From Myxococcales bacterium (GTDB lineage: Bacteria > Myxococcota > Myxococcia > Myxococcales > Anaeromyxobacteraceae), in NCBI GenBank assembly GCA_021806645.1, contig JAJZQX010000006.1, positions 219,174-283,173 of the forward strand: a DNA stretch of 64,000 nt. Reading direction: 5' to 3'. Numbering within the stretch: position 1 is the first letter of the stretch; each line of letters starts with the position of its first letter. Of the stretch, positions 55,541-64,000 are shown piece by piece. Below the pieces are notes generated by a model. It had not been told where the DNA came from. It did no database searches and saw nothing but the letters and a program-made list of their open reading frames with translations. A program made the translations under genes and the position numbers.

Positions 55541-56212
55541 CTACTTGACGATCTCGAGCAGCTCGATCTCGAAGTCGAGGGTGGCGCCGGGCGGGATCTC
55601 GCCGCCCGCGCCCCGGTCTCCGTAGGCCAGCGCCGACGGGCAGACCAGCCGCGCCTTGCCACCGACCTTGAGCTTCTGCACGCCCTCGGTCCAGCAGGGG
55701 ATGACGCCGTTGAGCGGGAAGGTGGCCGGGCCGCCGTGGCGCGCCGAGGCGTCGAAGACCTTGCCGTCCACCAGCTTGCCCTCGTAGTTGACCTTCACCT
55801 TCGAGGCGGCGGTCGGCGACGCCCCGCTCCCCTCCTTCACCGGGATGAAGACCAGGCCCGAGGCGGTCTTGACGGCGCCCGGCTCCTTGGCGGCCTTCTC
55901 CAGGTAGCCCTCGCCCTGCTTGGCCAGGGCGGCGCCCTGCGCGGCCCGGCGCGCCATCACCAGCTGCTGGATGGCGGCCTGCTTCTCCTCCAGCTTCACC
56001 TCGGCCTTGCCGGCGGCGGCGTCGCGGACGCCGGCCAGCACCAGCTCGACCTCGGCGGGCGTCAGGTTGAAGGCCTCCAGGCTCTTCTGGATGGCGACGC
56101 CGACGGCGTAGATGGTCTTCTCGTCGTCGGTCTTCGGGGTCACCTTGACCGGCGCCGGCGCGGAGCAGGCGGTGGCGAGGACGGCGGCGACGGCGGCAGC
56201 GGTGAGTCTCAT
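55541..56212 (-). CDS. FKBP-type peptidyl-prolyl isomerase lipoprotein
   Basis: A 223-residue envelope folding factor. The signal MRLTAAAVAAVLATACSAPA has a lipobox (ATAC, Cys about 16). An N-terminal helical domain (about 30-110, as in FkpA/Mip) is followed by the FKBP domain (about 120-223) with KVKVNYEGKLVDGKVFDASA, PLNGVIPCWTEGVQKLKVGG and AYGDRGAGGEIPPGATLDFE, which are the active-site pocket residues (Tyr, Phe, Asp, Trp at usual places). The N-terminal domain gives dimerisation in relatives. It lies 30 bases beyond the GST start on the same strand. Confidence 0.92.
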   Translation of the reverse strand: MRLTAAAVAAVLATACSAPAPVKVTPKTDDEKTIYAVGVAIQKSLEAFNLTPAEVELVLAGVRDAAAGKAEVKLEEKQAAIQQLVMARRAAQGAALAKQGEGYLEKAAKEPGAVKTASGLVFIPVKEGSGASPTAASKVKVNYEGKLVDGKVFDASARHGGPATFPLNGVIPCWTEGVQKLKVGGKARLVCPSALAYGDRGAGGEIPPGATLDFEIELLEIVK

Positions 56213-56273
56213 GTGGACGGCATCCTTTCAGGGCCCGGGGAGTGGGCTTGGGGAAACGGCGGCGGTCTTACCA

Positions 56274-58169
56274 CTATTCCTCCAGCGTGGAGATGTCGCC
56301 CTCGGGGAGTCCCTGGGCCCGGGCCTTGAGCACGCGGCGCATGATCTTGCCGGAGCGGGTCTTGGGCAAGCTGTCCACGAAGGTCACCTTCTCCGGCTTG
56401 ACGATGGGGCCGAGGTGGGTGGCGACGTGGTTGCGGATCTGCCCGGCCAGTTCCTCGCTCGGCGTGAAGCCGTTGCGCAGCATGCAGTAGCAGTGGATGG
56501 CCTGCCCCTTCACCTCGTGCGGCAGGCCGATCACCGCGGCCTCGGCCACGGCCGGGTGGCTCACCAGCGCGCTCTCCACCTCGGCGGTGCCGAGCCGGTA
56601 GCCGGAGACCTTGATGACGTCGTCGGTCCGGCCGATGACCCAGAAGTACCCGTCCTTGTCCTTCCTGGCGGCGTCGCCGGCGCAGTAGATCCCCGGATAG
56701 GTGCTCCAGTACTGCTCCTTGTACCGCTCGTCCTCGCGGAAGATGGTCATGGCCATGGCCGGCCACGGGTTCTTCAGGGCCAGGAACCCCTCCTTGCCGT
56801 CGGGGACCTCCTTCCCCTTCTCGTCCAGGATCACCGCGTCCTGCCCGAAGAACGGCTTGCCGGCCGAGCCGGGCTTGAGCGGCATGGTCGGGACCGGCGT
56901 CAACTGGAACATGCCGGTCTCGGTCTGCCACCAGGTGTCCATGATCGGGCAGCGCCCCTTGCCGATCTCGCGGTGGTACCACTTCCACGCTTCCGGGTTG
57001 ATGGGCTCGCCGACCGACCCCAGCATGCGGAGCGAAGAGAGGTCGTGGCGGGCCGGCCAGGAGGCGCCGAAGCGCATCAGGCCGCGGATGGCGGTGGGGG
57101 CGGTGTAGAGGATGGTGATGCCGTACTTCTCGATCAGCGACCACCACCTGTTCGGATAAGGGTAGGTGGGGGCCCCCTCGTACATGAAGGTGGTGGCCCC
57201 CAGCAGCAGCGGGCCGTAGACGATGTAGCTGTGGCCGGTGACCCAGCCCGGATCGGCGGCGCACCAGTAGCGGTCCTCGTCCTTCATGTCGAAGACGTAC
57301 TTGAGCGTCGAGTAGACGCCGGTCATGTAGCCGGCGTGGCCGTGGATCAGCCCCTTGGGCTTCCCGGTGGTGCCGGAGGTGTAGAGCATGTAGAGCGGGT
57401 CGCCCGCGTCCATCACCTCGGTCGGGCAGGAGCCGGTGGCCAGCGGCAGCTTCATCAACTCGTGGTACCAGTAGTCGCGGCCCGCCTCCATGCGGATCTC
57501 GTGGGCGGTCCGCTGCACCACGATGACGGTCTCCACGGTGGGGCAGCGCCGGACCGCGTCGTCCACCGTCTTCTTCAGCTCCACCACCTTGCCGTTCATG
57601 AAGCCGCCGTCGGCGGTCAGCACCACCTTCGACTCGGAGTCCTCGATGCGCCCCTGCAGGGCGTCGACCGAGAAGCCGCCGTAGACCACCGAGTGCACCG
57701 CGCCGATCTTGGCGCAGGCCAGCATGGCGATCACGATCTCCGGGATGCGCGGCATGTAGATGGTGACGCGATCGCCCTTCTTGACGCCCATGGCCTTGAG
57801 GACGTTGGCGAACTTGGAGACGTCGCGGTTGAGCGCGAAGTAGGAGTAGGTGCGGACCTCGCCGCGCTCACCGACCCAGATCAGCGAGAGCTTGTTCTTG
57901 CGCCAGGAACGCTGGTGCCGGTCGAGCGCGTTGTGGATGATGTTGCACTGCGAGCCCTTGAACCACCTGAAGAAGGGGGCGTTGGAGCGGTCGAGCACGG
58001 TGTCCCACTTGCGGTACCACTCCAGCTCCTCGGCCTCCTTGCCCCAGAACCCCTCGAGGTCGTCGGCGGCACGCCTGGCCACCTCGCTCCAGTCCTTGAT
58101 GCGGGCCTGGGCGACGACCTCGGGTGTCGGATAGAAGACCTCGCCTTCCAGCTGCGGCTTGACGCTCAT
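56274..58169 (-). CDS. acs: Acetyl-CoA synthetase
   Basis: AMP-forming ligase making acetyl-CoA from acetate, ATP and CoA. The 631-residue product has the adenylate-forming motifs YTSGTTGKPKGLIHGHAGYM (P-loop), WWQTETGMFQLTPVP and the A8 hinge region YFWVIGRTDDVIKVSGYRLG, and the acetylatable catalytic lysine in KTRSGKIMRRVLK. The N-terminal PTPEVVAQARIKDWSEVARR is the usual Acs cap. Length is close to the norm (about 650). Lys acetylation by a Pat-type enzyme is the usual control in the family. Confidence 0.97.
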   Translation of the reverse strand: MSVKPQLEGEVFYPTPEVVAQARIKDWSEVARRAADDLEGFWGKEAEELEWYRKWDTVLDRSNAPFFRWFKGSQCNIIHNALDRHQRSWRKNKLSLIWVGERGEVRTYSYFALNRDVSKFANVLKAMGVKKGDRVTIYMPRIPEIVIAMLACAKIGAVHSVVYGGFSVDALQGRIEDSESKVVLTADGGFMNGKVVELKKTVDDAVRRCPTVETVIVVQRTAHEIRMEAGRDYWYHELMKLPLATGSCPTEVMDAGDPLYMLYTSGTTGKPKGLIHGHAGYMTGVYSTLKYVFDMKDEDRYWCAADPGWVTGHSYIVYGPLLLGATTFMYEGAPTYPYPNRWWSLIEKYGITILYTAPTAIRGLMRFGASWPARHDLSSLRMLGSVGEPINPEAWKWYHREIGKGRCPIMDTWWQTETGMFQLTPVPTMPLKPGSAGKPFFGQDAVILDEKGKEVPDGKEGFLALKNPWPAMAMTIFREDERYKEQYWSTYPGIYCAGDAARKDKDGYFWVIGRTDDVIKVSGYRLGTAEVESALVSHPAVAEAAVIGLPHEVKGQAIHCYCMLRNGFTPSEELAGQIRNHVATHLGPIVKPEKVTFVDSLPKTRSGKIMRRVLKARAQGLPEGDISTLEE

Positions 58170-58359
58170 CGGGGGACTCCTGTCGCTGAGTGAGACTCGA
58201 GACGGTGGTCGCGCCGGGTGTGCACGCCTTGAGAGACGTCGAGTGGACCGGCGAGGGTAACAAATGGGCCTCCTCCCACCAAGCGGGACCCGACAACGCG
58301 ACGCGGCAAACCTCGACCGCGGAATCGACCCGGGGAGGGGTGGCGGCTATCCTCCCGGG

Positions 58360-59298
58360 ATGCGACGTCCTCCCCCGCTCCGTGCCGGCGACGTGGTCCG
58401 GGTCATCGCCCCCGGCAGCGGCTTCGAGCCGGCCCATTTCGAGGCCGGCCTGCGGGTGCTGCGCGATCGGCTCGGCCTCGAGCCCCGCTTCCGGGACGAC
58501 ATCACGGCGCGTGAGGGTTACCTCGCCGGCGACGACCGGCGCCGGCTGGCCGAGTGGACCGAGGCGGTGGACGACCCCGAGGCGCGGGCCATCTTCTGCG
58601 CCCGCGGCGGCTACGGCGCCATGCGGCTGCTCCCCGGCCTCGACCCGGCGCCGCTGCTCCTGCGCCCCAAGCTGCTGGTCGGCTTCTCCGACGTCACCGC
58701 GCTCCACGCCAGGCTCAACACCGCGGGGCTGGCCACCCTCCACGGCCCGGTGGTGACCCAGCTCGGGCGGGCGCCGGCCGACGCGGTCGCGCACCTGGAG
58801 GCGCTCCTGCTCGGCGCCGTGCCGTCCCGGCTCGACGGGCCGGGCCGCGGGCTCACCGGGACCGCCACCATCCGACCGGGCCGGGCCAGCGGCCCGTTGC
58901 TGGGCGGCTCGCTCACGCTGCTCGCCCACCTCTGCGGCACGCCGTGGCAGCCGTCGCTGCGCGGCGCCATCCTCTTCTTCGAGGACGTGGGCGAGCGGCC
59001 CTACAAGCTCGACCGCTACCTGACCCAGCTGCGGCTGAGCGGGGCGCTCGACGGCGTGGCCGGGGTGGCGGTGGGGCAGCTCACCGGGTGCGACGGCGAG
59101 GACGGTGGCGGCGAGGGGGCGGCGACGGTGCGCCGGCTGGTGGCGGCGCTGGGCGTGCCGGCCATCGAGGGGCTGCCGGCCGGGCACGAGGACCGGAACC
59201 TGGCCCTGCCGCTCGGGCCGCGGGCCACGCTCACGGCGCCCGCGCCGGGGGAGGCCGGCCCGCCGCGCCTCCAGTTCGACGAGGGGGCGACGGCGTGA
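58360..59298 (+). CDS. ldcA: LD-carboxypeptidase (LdcA/MccF family)
   Basis: A 312-residue S66-family serine peptidase. It begins RAGDVVRVIAPGSGFEPAHF, with the ARGGYGAMRLLP segment and the nucleophile Ser in LVGFSDVTALHARL. The C-terminal catalytic Glu and His are expected in AILFFEDVGERPYKLDRYL and GLPAGHEDRNLALPLG. It would trim the terminal D-Ala from murein tetrapeptides to give tripeptides, the substrate that Mpl reuses. The ATG at 58360 is preferred over the longer frame. Its stop overlaps the start of the next gene (GTGA). Confidence 0.9.
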   Translation: MRRPPPLRAGDVVRVIAPGSGFEPAHFEAGLRVLRDRLGLEPRFRDDITAREGYLAGDDRRRLAEWTEAVDDPEARAIFCARGGYGAMRLLPGLDPAPLLLRPKLLVGFSDVTALHARLNTAGLATLHGPVVTQLGRAPADAVAHLEALLLGAVPSRLDGPGRGLTGTATIRPGRASGPLLGGSLTLLAHLCGTPWQPSLRGAILFFEDVGERPYKLDRYLTQLRLSGALDGVAGVAVGQLTGCDGEDGGGEGAATVRRLVAALGVPAIEGLPAGHEDRNLALPLGPRATLTAPAPGEAGPPRLQFDEGATA

Positions 59299-60416
59299 GC
59301 GCCGACGGCCTCCCGGCCGTGGCCGCGGCGCTGGAGGCGGGGCGGCGCGACGGCGTGGCCCCGGCGCTCAGCGCGGCGGTGCGGCATCGCGGGGCGCTGG
59401 TCCACCATGGCTGCCACGGCCAGGTGCCGGCGCCCGAGCCGAGGCCGCTCCGCCCCGGCGACCTCTTCGACGTGGCCTCGCTCACCAAGGTGCTGGCCAC
59501 CACCACGCTGGCGGCGCAGGCGGTGAGCGAGGGGACGGTGCGGCTCGACGAACCGCTGGCTCGCTGGCTCCCCGGCTTCGCCGCGGCCGGGAAGGGCGCG
59601 GTCACGCCCCGCCAGCTGCTGGCCCACACGAGCGGCCTGCCCTGGTGGCGCCCGTATCACCAGGCGCTCCCGGCCGAGCCCGACCCGGCGCGCCGGCGCG
59701 CCGCGGTGATCGAGGCGCTCCTCGCGGAGCCGCTCGAGGCGCCCCCCGCCACGCGGGTGGTCTACTCCGACCCGGGCTTCATGGCGCTCGGGCTGGGTCT
59801 GGAGGCGGCGCTGGGCGAGCGGCTGCCGGCCCTCTTCGAGGCGCGGGTGGCGGCGCCGCTCGGGTTGCGCGACACCTTCTTCGTCGACGCCCTCGATCCG
59901 GCGGCCACGGCGGCGCGCGCGGCCGGCCGGGTCTTCGCGCCGACCCGGGACGAGGGGGTGCGCGGGCTGCGCCAGGGGACGGTGGACGACGACAACGCCT
60001 GGGCGCTGGGCGGCGCCGCGGGCCACGCCGGACTCTTCTCCACCGCGCTCGACGTGGCGGCGATCGGCCAGGCCTGGCTCGACGCCCTCGAGGAACGCCC
60101 CTCGGTGGTGCCGGCCGGGGCGGCGCGCCGGTTCGCCCTCCGCGACGACGCGCCCAGCTCCAGCCGCGCGCTCGGGTGGGACACCAGGAGCCCCGAGGGA
60201 TCCACGCTGGGTGAGTGGCTGGGGCGCGGGCCGCGCGGCGCGCTCGGCCACCTCGGCTTCACCGGCTGCTCGCTCTGGCTCGACCTCGACGCCGGCCTGG
60301 TGGCGGTGCTGCTCACCAACCACGTCCACCCGGCCGGGAGCGACCGGGCTCGCATCCACGGCCTGCGCCGCCGCTTCCACGACGCCGTGGCGCGTGACCT
60401 GGGGCTGGCGGGGTGA
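59295..60416 (+). CDS. Beta-lactamase-fold serine hydrolase
   Basis: A 373-residue class-C-like serine hydrolase/penicillin-binding-protein-related enzyme. The SxxK motif is DVASLTKVL (Ser, Lys), the YxN-like motif is VVYSDPGF, where the usual Asn is Asp, and LGHLGFTG lies at the KTG position (HLGFTG), so it has diverged from true beta-lactamases. No signal peptide is visible, suggesting a cytoplasmic enzyme. It could be an amidase or peptidase on murein peptides given its position between ldcA and mpl. The GTG start overlaps the ldcA stop. Confidence 0.85.
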   Translation: MSADGLPAVAAALEAGRRDGVAPALSAAVRHRGALVHHGCHGQVPAPEPRPLRPGDLFDVASLTKVLATTTLAAQAVSEGTVRLDEPLARWLPGFAAAGKGAVTPRQLLAHTSGLPWWRPYHQALPAEPDPARRRAAVIEALLAEPLEAPPATRVVYSDPGFMALGLGLEAALGERLPALFEARVAAPLGLRDTFFVDALDPAATAARAAGRVFAPTRDEGVRGLRQGTVDDDNAWALGGAAGHAGLFSTALDVAAIGQAWLDALEERPSVVPAGAARRFALRDDAPSSSRALGWDTRSPEGSTLGEWLGRGPRGALGHLGFTGCSLWLDLDAGLVAVLLTNHVHPAGSDRARIHGLRRRFHDAVARDLGLAG

Positions 60417-60602
60417 TGGGGCTTGTTGCCCCTGTCGCTGCGGGTCGCGGTCACCCCGCGGGCTCGGCGAGCGCGCCGGCCGGCGGTGGCCAGGCGCGAA
60501 CCAGGCGCGAACCAGGTCGTCGTGGTCCTGGCGCGGTCGGGCGGTGGTAGAAGGTTCCGGTTGGACGGCGCGGCCGGGCCTCCGGCCCGCGGAGGAGCTG
60601 GC

Positions 60603-62033
60603 GTGATCGACTGGTCGAAGGTGAAGCGAGTCCACCTCATCGGCGTGTGCGGCACCGGCATGGGCTCCTTCGCCGGCATGCTCAAGGCCGCCGGCCACCA
60701 GGTGACCGGCTCGGACGAGAACGTCTACCCGCCCATGTCCACGCAGCTGGCCCGCTGGGGCATCGAGACCATGTCCGGCTACCGGCCGGAGAACCTGGAG
60801 CGGGCCCGGCCCGACCTGGTCATCGTCGGCAACGTCGTCCGCCAGGCCAACCCCGAGGCGGCGGCCATGCGGGCCCGGGCCCTGCCGCACCTCTCCTTCC
60901 CGGCCGCGCTGGGCGAGCGGTTCATCGCGCCGCGCCACGGCGTGGTGGTGGTCGGCACCCACGGCAAGACCACCACCAGCGCCATGATGGGCCGGCTGCT
61001 CCACCACGCCGGCCGCGACCCGTCCTTCCTGGTGGGCGGCGTCACCCGCGACTTCGAGTCCAACTACCGGCTCGGGAGCGGCCCGCACTTCGTGGTCGAG
61101 GGGGACGAGTACGACACCGCCTACTTCGACAAGGGGCCCAAGTTCCTCCACTACCACCCGCGCACCGCCATCTTCACCAGCTGCGAGCTCGACCACGCCG
61201 ACATCTACCGGGACCAGGCCCACTACGAGGCGGCCTTCGAGAAGTTCGTGGCGCTGCTGCCGGCCGACGGCTTCCTGGCCGCCTGCTCCAGCTACCCGAG
61301 CGTGCTCCGGCTCGCCGCCCGGGCCCGCTGCCGGGTCGAGACCTACGCGGTGGACGCGCCGGGCGCCGACTGGGAGGCGCGCCGGCTCACGCTGGCCGCC
61401 GATGGCGCCCGCTTCAGGCTGGTGCGGCGGGGCGCGGAGCTCGCGGAGGTCCACCTGCCGGTGGGGGGCGCCCAGAACGTCGAGAACGCGCTCGGGGTGG
61501 CGGCGGCGGCCACCGCGCTCGGACTCTCGCCGGCGGAGATCGCGGCCGGGCTGGCGGCCTTCGGCGGCGTGAAGCGGCGCCAGGAGGTGCGCGGGCGGGC
61601 CGGCGGCGTCACCGTGGTGGACGACTTCGCCCACCACCCGCGCGCCGTGAAGAAGACGCTGGCCGCCGTGGCCGGGAGCTTCCCGGGCGCGCGGCTGCTG
61701 GCCTGCTTCGAGCCGCGCTCCAACACCAGCCGGCGCAACCTGCACCAGCGCGACTACGCCGACCCGGCCAGCTGGGGCGGCGCGGCCGGCGTCTTCCTGC
61801 TGCGCCCGGCCCCCACCGACAGGGTGCCGGAGGGTGAGCGGCTCGACGTCGACGCGGTCTGCGCCGCGCTCACCGAAGGGGGCACCCCGGCCGCGCCCCT
61901 CGCCACCGTGGAGGAGCTGGTGGCCGCCGTGGTGGCGGCGGCCCGGACGGGCGACGTGGTGGTGGCCATGTCCAACGGGGCCTTCGGCGGCATCTGGGAC
62001 CTGCTGCTGGCGGGGCTCGCCCGGCGCGGTTAG
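60603..62033 (+). CDS. mpl: UDP-MurNAc:L-alanyl-gamma-D-glutamyl-mDAP ligase
   Basis: Murein recycling ligase joining the recovered tripeptide to UDP-MurNAc. The 476-residue Mur ligase has the N-terminal UDP-binding VHLIGVCGTGMGSFAGMLKA, the ATP-binding VVVGTHGKTTTSAMM, the DEYDTAYFDKGPKFL catalytic region and VVDDFAHHPRAVKKTLAAVA; the GVCGTGMG and HGKTTT motifs separate Mpl from MurC by their context. GGAGGAG lies 5 bases before the GTG. The 186-base gap after the hydrolase gene carries no recognised element. Confidence 0.92.
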   Translation: MIDWSKVKRVHLIGVCGTGMGSFAGMLKAAGHQVTGSDENVYPPMSTQLARWGIETMSGYRPENLERARPDLVIVGNVVRQANPEAAAMRARALPHLSFPAALGERFIAPRHGVVVVGTHGKTTTSAMMGRLLHHAGRDPSFLVGGVTRDFESNYRLGSGPHFVVEGDEYDTAYFDKGPKFLHYHPRTAIFTSCELDHADIYRDQAHYEAAFEKFVALLPADGFLAACSSYPSVLRLAARARCRVETYAVDAPGADWEARRLTLAADGARFRLVRRGAELAEVHLPVGGAQNVENALGVAAAATALGLSPAEIAAGLAAFGGVKRRQEVRGRAGGVTVVDDFAHHPRAVKKTLAAVAGSFPGARLLACFEPRSNTSRRNLHQRDYADPASWGGAAGVFLLRPAPTDRVPEGERLDVDAVCAALTEGGTPAAPLATVEELVAAVVAAARTGDVVVAMSNGAFGGIWDLLLAGLARRG

Positions 62034-62045
62034 ATCCCCGGGGCC

Positions 62046-63011
62046 ATGGACCCGACCAAGCCGAGCGACACCGACCTGCGCGCCAGGCTGACGCCCGAGC
62101 AGTACCAGGTCACGCAGCAGTGCGGCACCGAGCCGCCCTTCCGGAACGCCTACTGGGACCACCACGAGCCGGGGCTCTACGTCGACGTGGTCTCGGGCGA
62201 GCCGCTCTTCACCTCCGCCGACAAGTTCGACTCCGGCACCGGCTGGCCCAGCTTTGCCCGGCCGGTGGCCGGCAACGTGGTGGCCCGGCGGGACGCCTCG
62301 CTCGGCATGGTCCGGACCGAGGTCCGCTCCCGCGCCGGCGACTCCCACCTCGGACACCTCTTCGAGGACGGGCCGCGCGAGCTCGGCGGCCAGCGCTACT
62401 GCATCAACTCGGCGGCGCTCCGCTTCATCCCGGTGGCGCGCCTCGAGGCCGAAGGCTACGGCCAGTTCGCGGCGCTCTTCGGGTCAGCGGCCGGCGCCGA
62501 GGCGGCCGCCACCGGCGAGCGCGAGGTGGCCGTGCTGGCCGGCGGCTGTTTCTGGGGGATGCAGGATCTCCTCCGCAAGATCCCGGGGGTGCTCGAGACC
62601 GAGGCCGGCTACACCGGCGGCTGGCTGGCCAACCCGGGCTACCACGACACCCATGACAGCGCCTCCGGCCACGCCGAGTCGGTGCGCGTGGTCTTCGACC
62701 CGCGCCGGCTCGGCTACGAGGAACTGCTGGAGCGCTGGTTCTTCCGCATGCACGACCCGACCACGCTCGACCGGCAGGGGAACGATCGCGGCACGCAGTA
62801 CCGGAGCGCCATCTTCTACGCCGACGAGCGGCAGCGGGCTGTGGCCGAGGCGGTCAAGGAGCGCGTGCAGGCCTCGGGGCGCTGGGAGGGGACCATCGTC
62901 ACCACCATCGAGCCGGCCACGGCCTGGTACCGGGCCGAGCCGGAGCATCAGGACTACCTGGAGCGGAACCCGGGCGGGTACAGCTGCCACTACCTGCGCC
63001 CCGAAAGGTGA
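62046..63011 (+). CDS. msrAB: Fused methionine sulfoxide reductase MsrB-MsrA
   Basis: A 321-residue bifunctional repair enzyme reducing both methionine-sulfoxide epimers. The MsrB half comes first (about 1-145): [18 protein letters not shown] and the catalytic Cys in [12 protein letters not shown] see no CxxC zinc pairs. The MsrA half (about 155-321) has the catalytic GGCFWGMQ and [20 protein letters not shown], then the conserved [14 protein letters not shown]. MsrB-first fusions are known in bacteria. It starts 12 bases after mpl, so may share its transcript. A strong hairpin follows its stop. Confidence 0.95.
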   Translation: MDPTKPSDTDLRARLTPEQYQVTQQCGTEPPFRNAYWDHHEPGLYVDVVSGEPLFTSADKFDSGTGWPSFARPVAGNVVARRDASLGMVRTEVRSRAGDSHLGHLFEDGPRELGGQRYCINSAALRFIPVARLEAEGYGQFAALFGSAAGAEAAATGEREVAVLAGGCFWGMQDLLRKIPGVLETEAGYTGGWLANPGYHDTHDSASGHAESVRVVFDPRRLGYEELLERWFFRMHDPTTLDRQGNDRGTQYRSAIFYADERQRAVAEAVKERVQASGRWEGTIVTTIEPATAWYRAEPEHQDYLERNPGGYSCHYLRPER

Positions 63012-63041
63012 AGGCCCGGCCACCTCGCGATGGCCGGGCCT
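63012..63041. terminator. Hairpin between msrAB and the cytochrome gene
   Basis: AGGCCCGGCCA pairs perfectly with TGGCCGGGCCT around an 8-base loop, directly after the msrAB stop and just before the convergent cytochrome stop. It is a likely bidirectional terminator; the T-run is weak on both strands. Confidence 0.7.
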
Positions 63042-63075
63042 CCGTGGGCTCCGAGGAGGGAGCTTTCGCGCTACA

Positions 63076-64000
63076 TCAACGGTGACAGGCGGCGCACATC
63101 GAGTTTCCCGAGATGTCGTCGGCCGACTTCGTCCAGCTCTTCGGGTGCGGGCTCACCCCGGCGAAGCCGCCGACCTGGTGGCAGGTGACGCAGAGCGAGG
63201 CCGCTCCCTGGTCGTGGCAGCCGGCGCAGGTGACGATGTTCCGCCGCGCGGCGTCGCCGTGGAAGTTGCCGCTCCCCTTGTCGGTGCCCCAGCCGATGGG
63301 GTGCGGGTTGCGGGGCAGCGTGGTCGAGCCCGGCGGCTGGATCAGGTTCTGCTGCTCGTGGCAGGTGGCGCAGAAGTTGCTGCCGTGGCACTTGCGGCAG
63401 GAGGCCGGGTTGGCCTCCACGTCCACCATGTGGCGCGACTGGTAATCGCCGCGGTGGATCAGGTCGCGGCCCACGTCCTCCGGGTAGACGATGGAGGGCT
63501 TGCCGGGCACCGTCGCCGGGCTGTGGCAGTCGGCGCAGAAGGTCTGCTCGTGGCAGGCCGCGCAGCTCTCGGCTCCGCCGCGGGCCAGCGCGCCGTGCAG
63601 CTTGAGGAACTCGCCCTGGTGCTTGAAGGACTCGACCGGCTTCTCGTAGCGCTTCAGGTCCTCGTGGCAGCCCAGGCACCTGGCCGCCATGAAGTCCTGC
63701 TGGTGATTGTGGCAGCTGGTGCAGGCGCTCATCGAGGGGGCGTCGTAGCTGGAGCTCTTCCGCTCGGGCAGCGAGGTGTGGCAGCGGAGGCAGGCGTTCT
63801 TCTCGCCCTTCAACCGGGCCAGGTGGGCGGCGTGGTCGAAGTGGAGGCCGAAGTCGCGGGTGCGGGCCGGGACCTGCAGCTTGGGAACGGTGTCGTGGCA
63901 GCCCGAGCAGATCTCGCCCTTCTTCGGGAGCTGGACGTGGCGGACGTGGCTCTGCAGCGCCCTGGCCTTGGCGATCGAGGCGTGGCACTCCAGGCAGTCG
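63076..64000 (-). CDS. Multihaem c-type cytochrome, 5' end beyond window
   Basis: About 308 residues are visible, the C-terminal part of a larger protein. It contains 12 CXXCH haem-binding sites (CLECH, CSGCH, CLRCH, CTSCH, CLGCH, CAACH, CADCH, CRKCH, CATCH, CAGCH, CVTCH, CAACH), so it should be a periplasmic or outer-surface electron carrier. Between haem 7 and 8 there is a long linker, IVYPEDVGRDLIHRGDYQSR, suggesting domain division. The protein ends two codons after the last haem site. The real start and signal peptide lie beyond position 64000, so its full haem count is unknown. Confidence 0.93.
   Translation of the reverse strand, partial: DCLECHASIAKARALQSHVRHVQLPKKGEICSGCHDTVPKLQVPARTRDFGLHFDHAAHLARLKGEKNACLRCHTSLPERKSSSYDAPSMSACTSCHNHQQDFMAARCLGCHEDLKRYEKPVESFKHQGEFLKLHGALARGGAESCAACHEQTFCADCHSPATVPGKPSIVYPEDVGRDLIHRGDYQSRHMVDVEANPASCRKCHGSNFCATCHEQQNLIQPPGSTTLPRNPHPIGWGTDKGSGNFHGDAARRNIVTCAGCHDQGAASLCVTCHQVGGFAGVSPHPKSWTKSADDISGNSMCAACHR

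Noticed and set aside
59016..62357. 1113-residue minus-strand open frame antisense to the ldcA-mpl cluster
   Set aside because: It spans four well-supported plus-strand genes and is an antisense shadow with Gly/Ala/Arg-rich sequence.

Overview
The window is about 64 kb of very GC-rich bacterial DNA with dense, mostly short-spaced genes and strongly G/C-biased third codon positions. The gene content (a myxobacterial-style sigma factor / Ser-Thr kinase / WD40 cassette, a hybrid histidine kinase with many sensor domains, many GTG and TTG starts, a multihaem c-type cytochrome with at least 12 CXXCH sites, DUF3516 helicase, DUF482 protein) points to a Myxococcota (delta-proteobacterial) chromosome, most like Anaeromyxobacter. 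This is inferred from gene content; there is no rRNA in the window to confirm it. I saw no tRNA, rRNA or CRISPR array.

Layout. 1-8.1 kb: glpK, radA (convergent), a broken transposase, a lipoprotein, then a biotin operon bioB-bioF preceded by a BirA-type operator. 8.0-18.3 kb (minus strand): a three-gene regulatory cassette with overlapping stop/start codons (sigma factor, kinase-WD40 protein, small barrel protein), threonine ammonia-lyase, a LuxR-type regulator and a 1330-residue hybrid sensor kinase. 18.6-22.9 kb: dnaE and a glyoxalase-fold protein with a histone-like tail. 23-26.6 kb: a small accessory patch with a membrane protein, a gene fragment, a nucleotidyltransferase/partner pair, and a single-chain phenylalanyl-tRNA-synthetase-like protein carrying an anticodon-binding domain. 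26.6-33.7 kb: ilvE, purQ and purL (purL apparently initiated at CTG), alr. 33.7-41.2 kb: tyrosine-degradation genes (fah, maiA and a frameshifted third gene), a DUF482 protein, a methyltransferase, an ArfB-type release factor with a possible leader ORF, and a Ski2-like helicase. 41.3-46.1 kb: two divergent chemoreceptor-like genes and a secreted CocE-type hydrolase.

46.2-54.8 kb looks like an acquired island: its base composition is visibly less GC-rich, it is bordered by an IS4-type transposase remnant on one side and an acetyltransferase remnant on the other, and it carries two large secreted lipoproteins. One has FN3 and TIG/IPT domains with a perfect 285-bp in-frame tandem duplication; the other has seven VWG...DVWAVG repeats and seven Kelch-type repeats, i.e. 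two predicted beta-propellers. 54.7-64 kb returns to core genes: a YfcF-type glutathione transferase, an FKBP isomerase lipoprotein, acs, a likely murein-peptide recycling cluster (LD-carboxypeptidase, beta-lactamase-fold hydrolase, mpl), a fused MsrB-MsrA repair enzyme, and the 3' part of a multihaem cytochrome gene that runs off the window end.

The most promising unusual items are the single-chain PheRS-like protein, the sigma/kinase/barrel cassette, the nucleotidyltransferase pair, the chemoreceptor with an altered signalling tip, and the propeller/TIG lipoprotein island. I did not find a clearly complete, wholly new multi-gene system; these are candidates.
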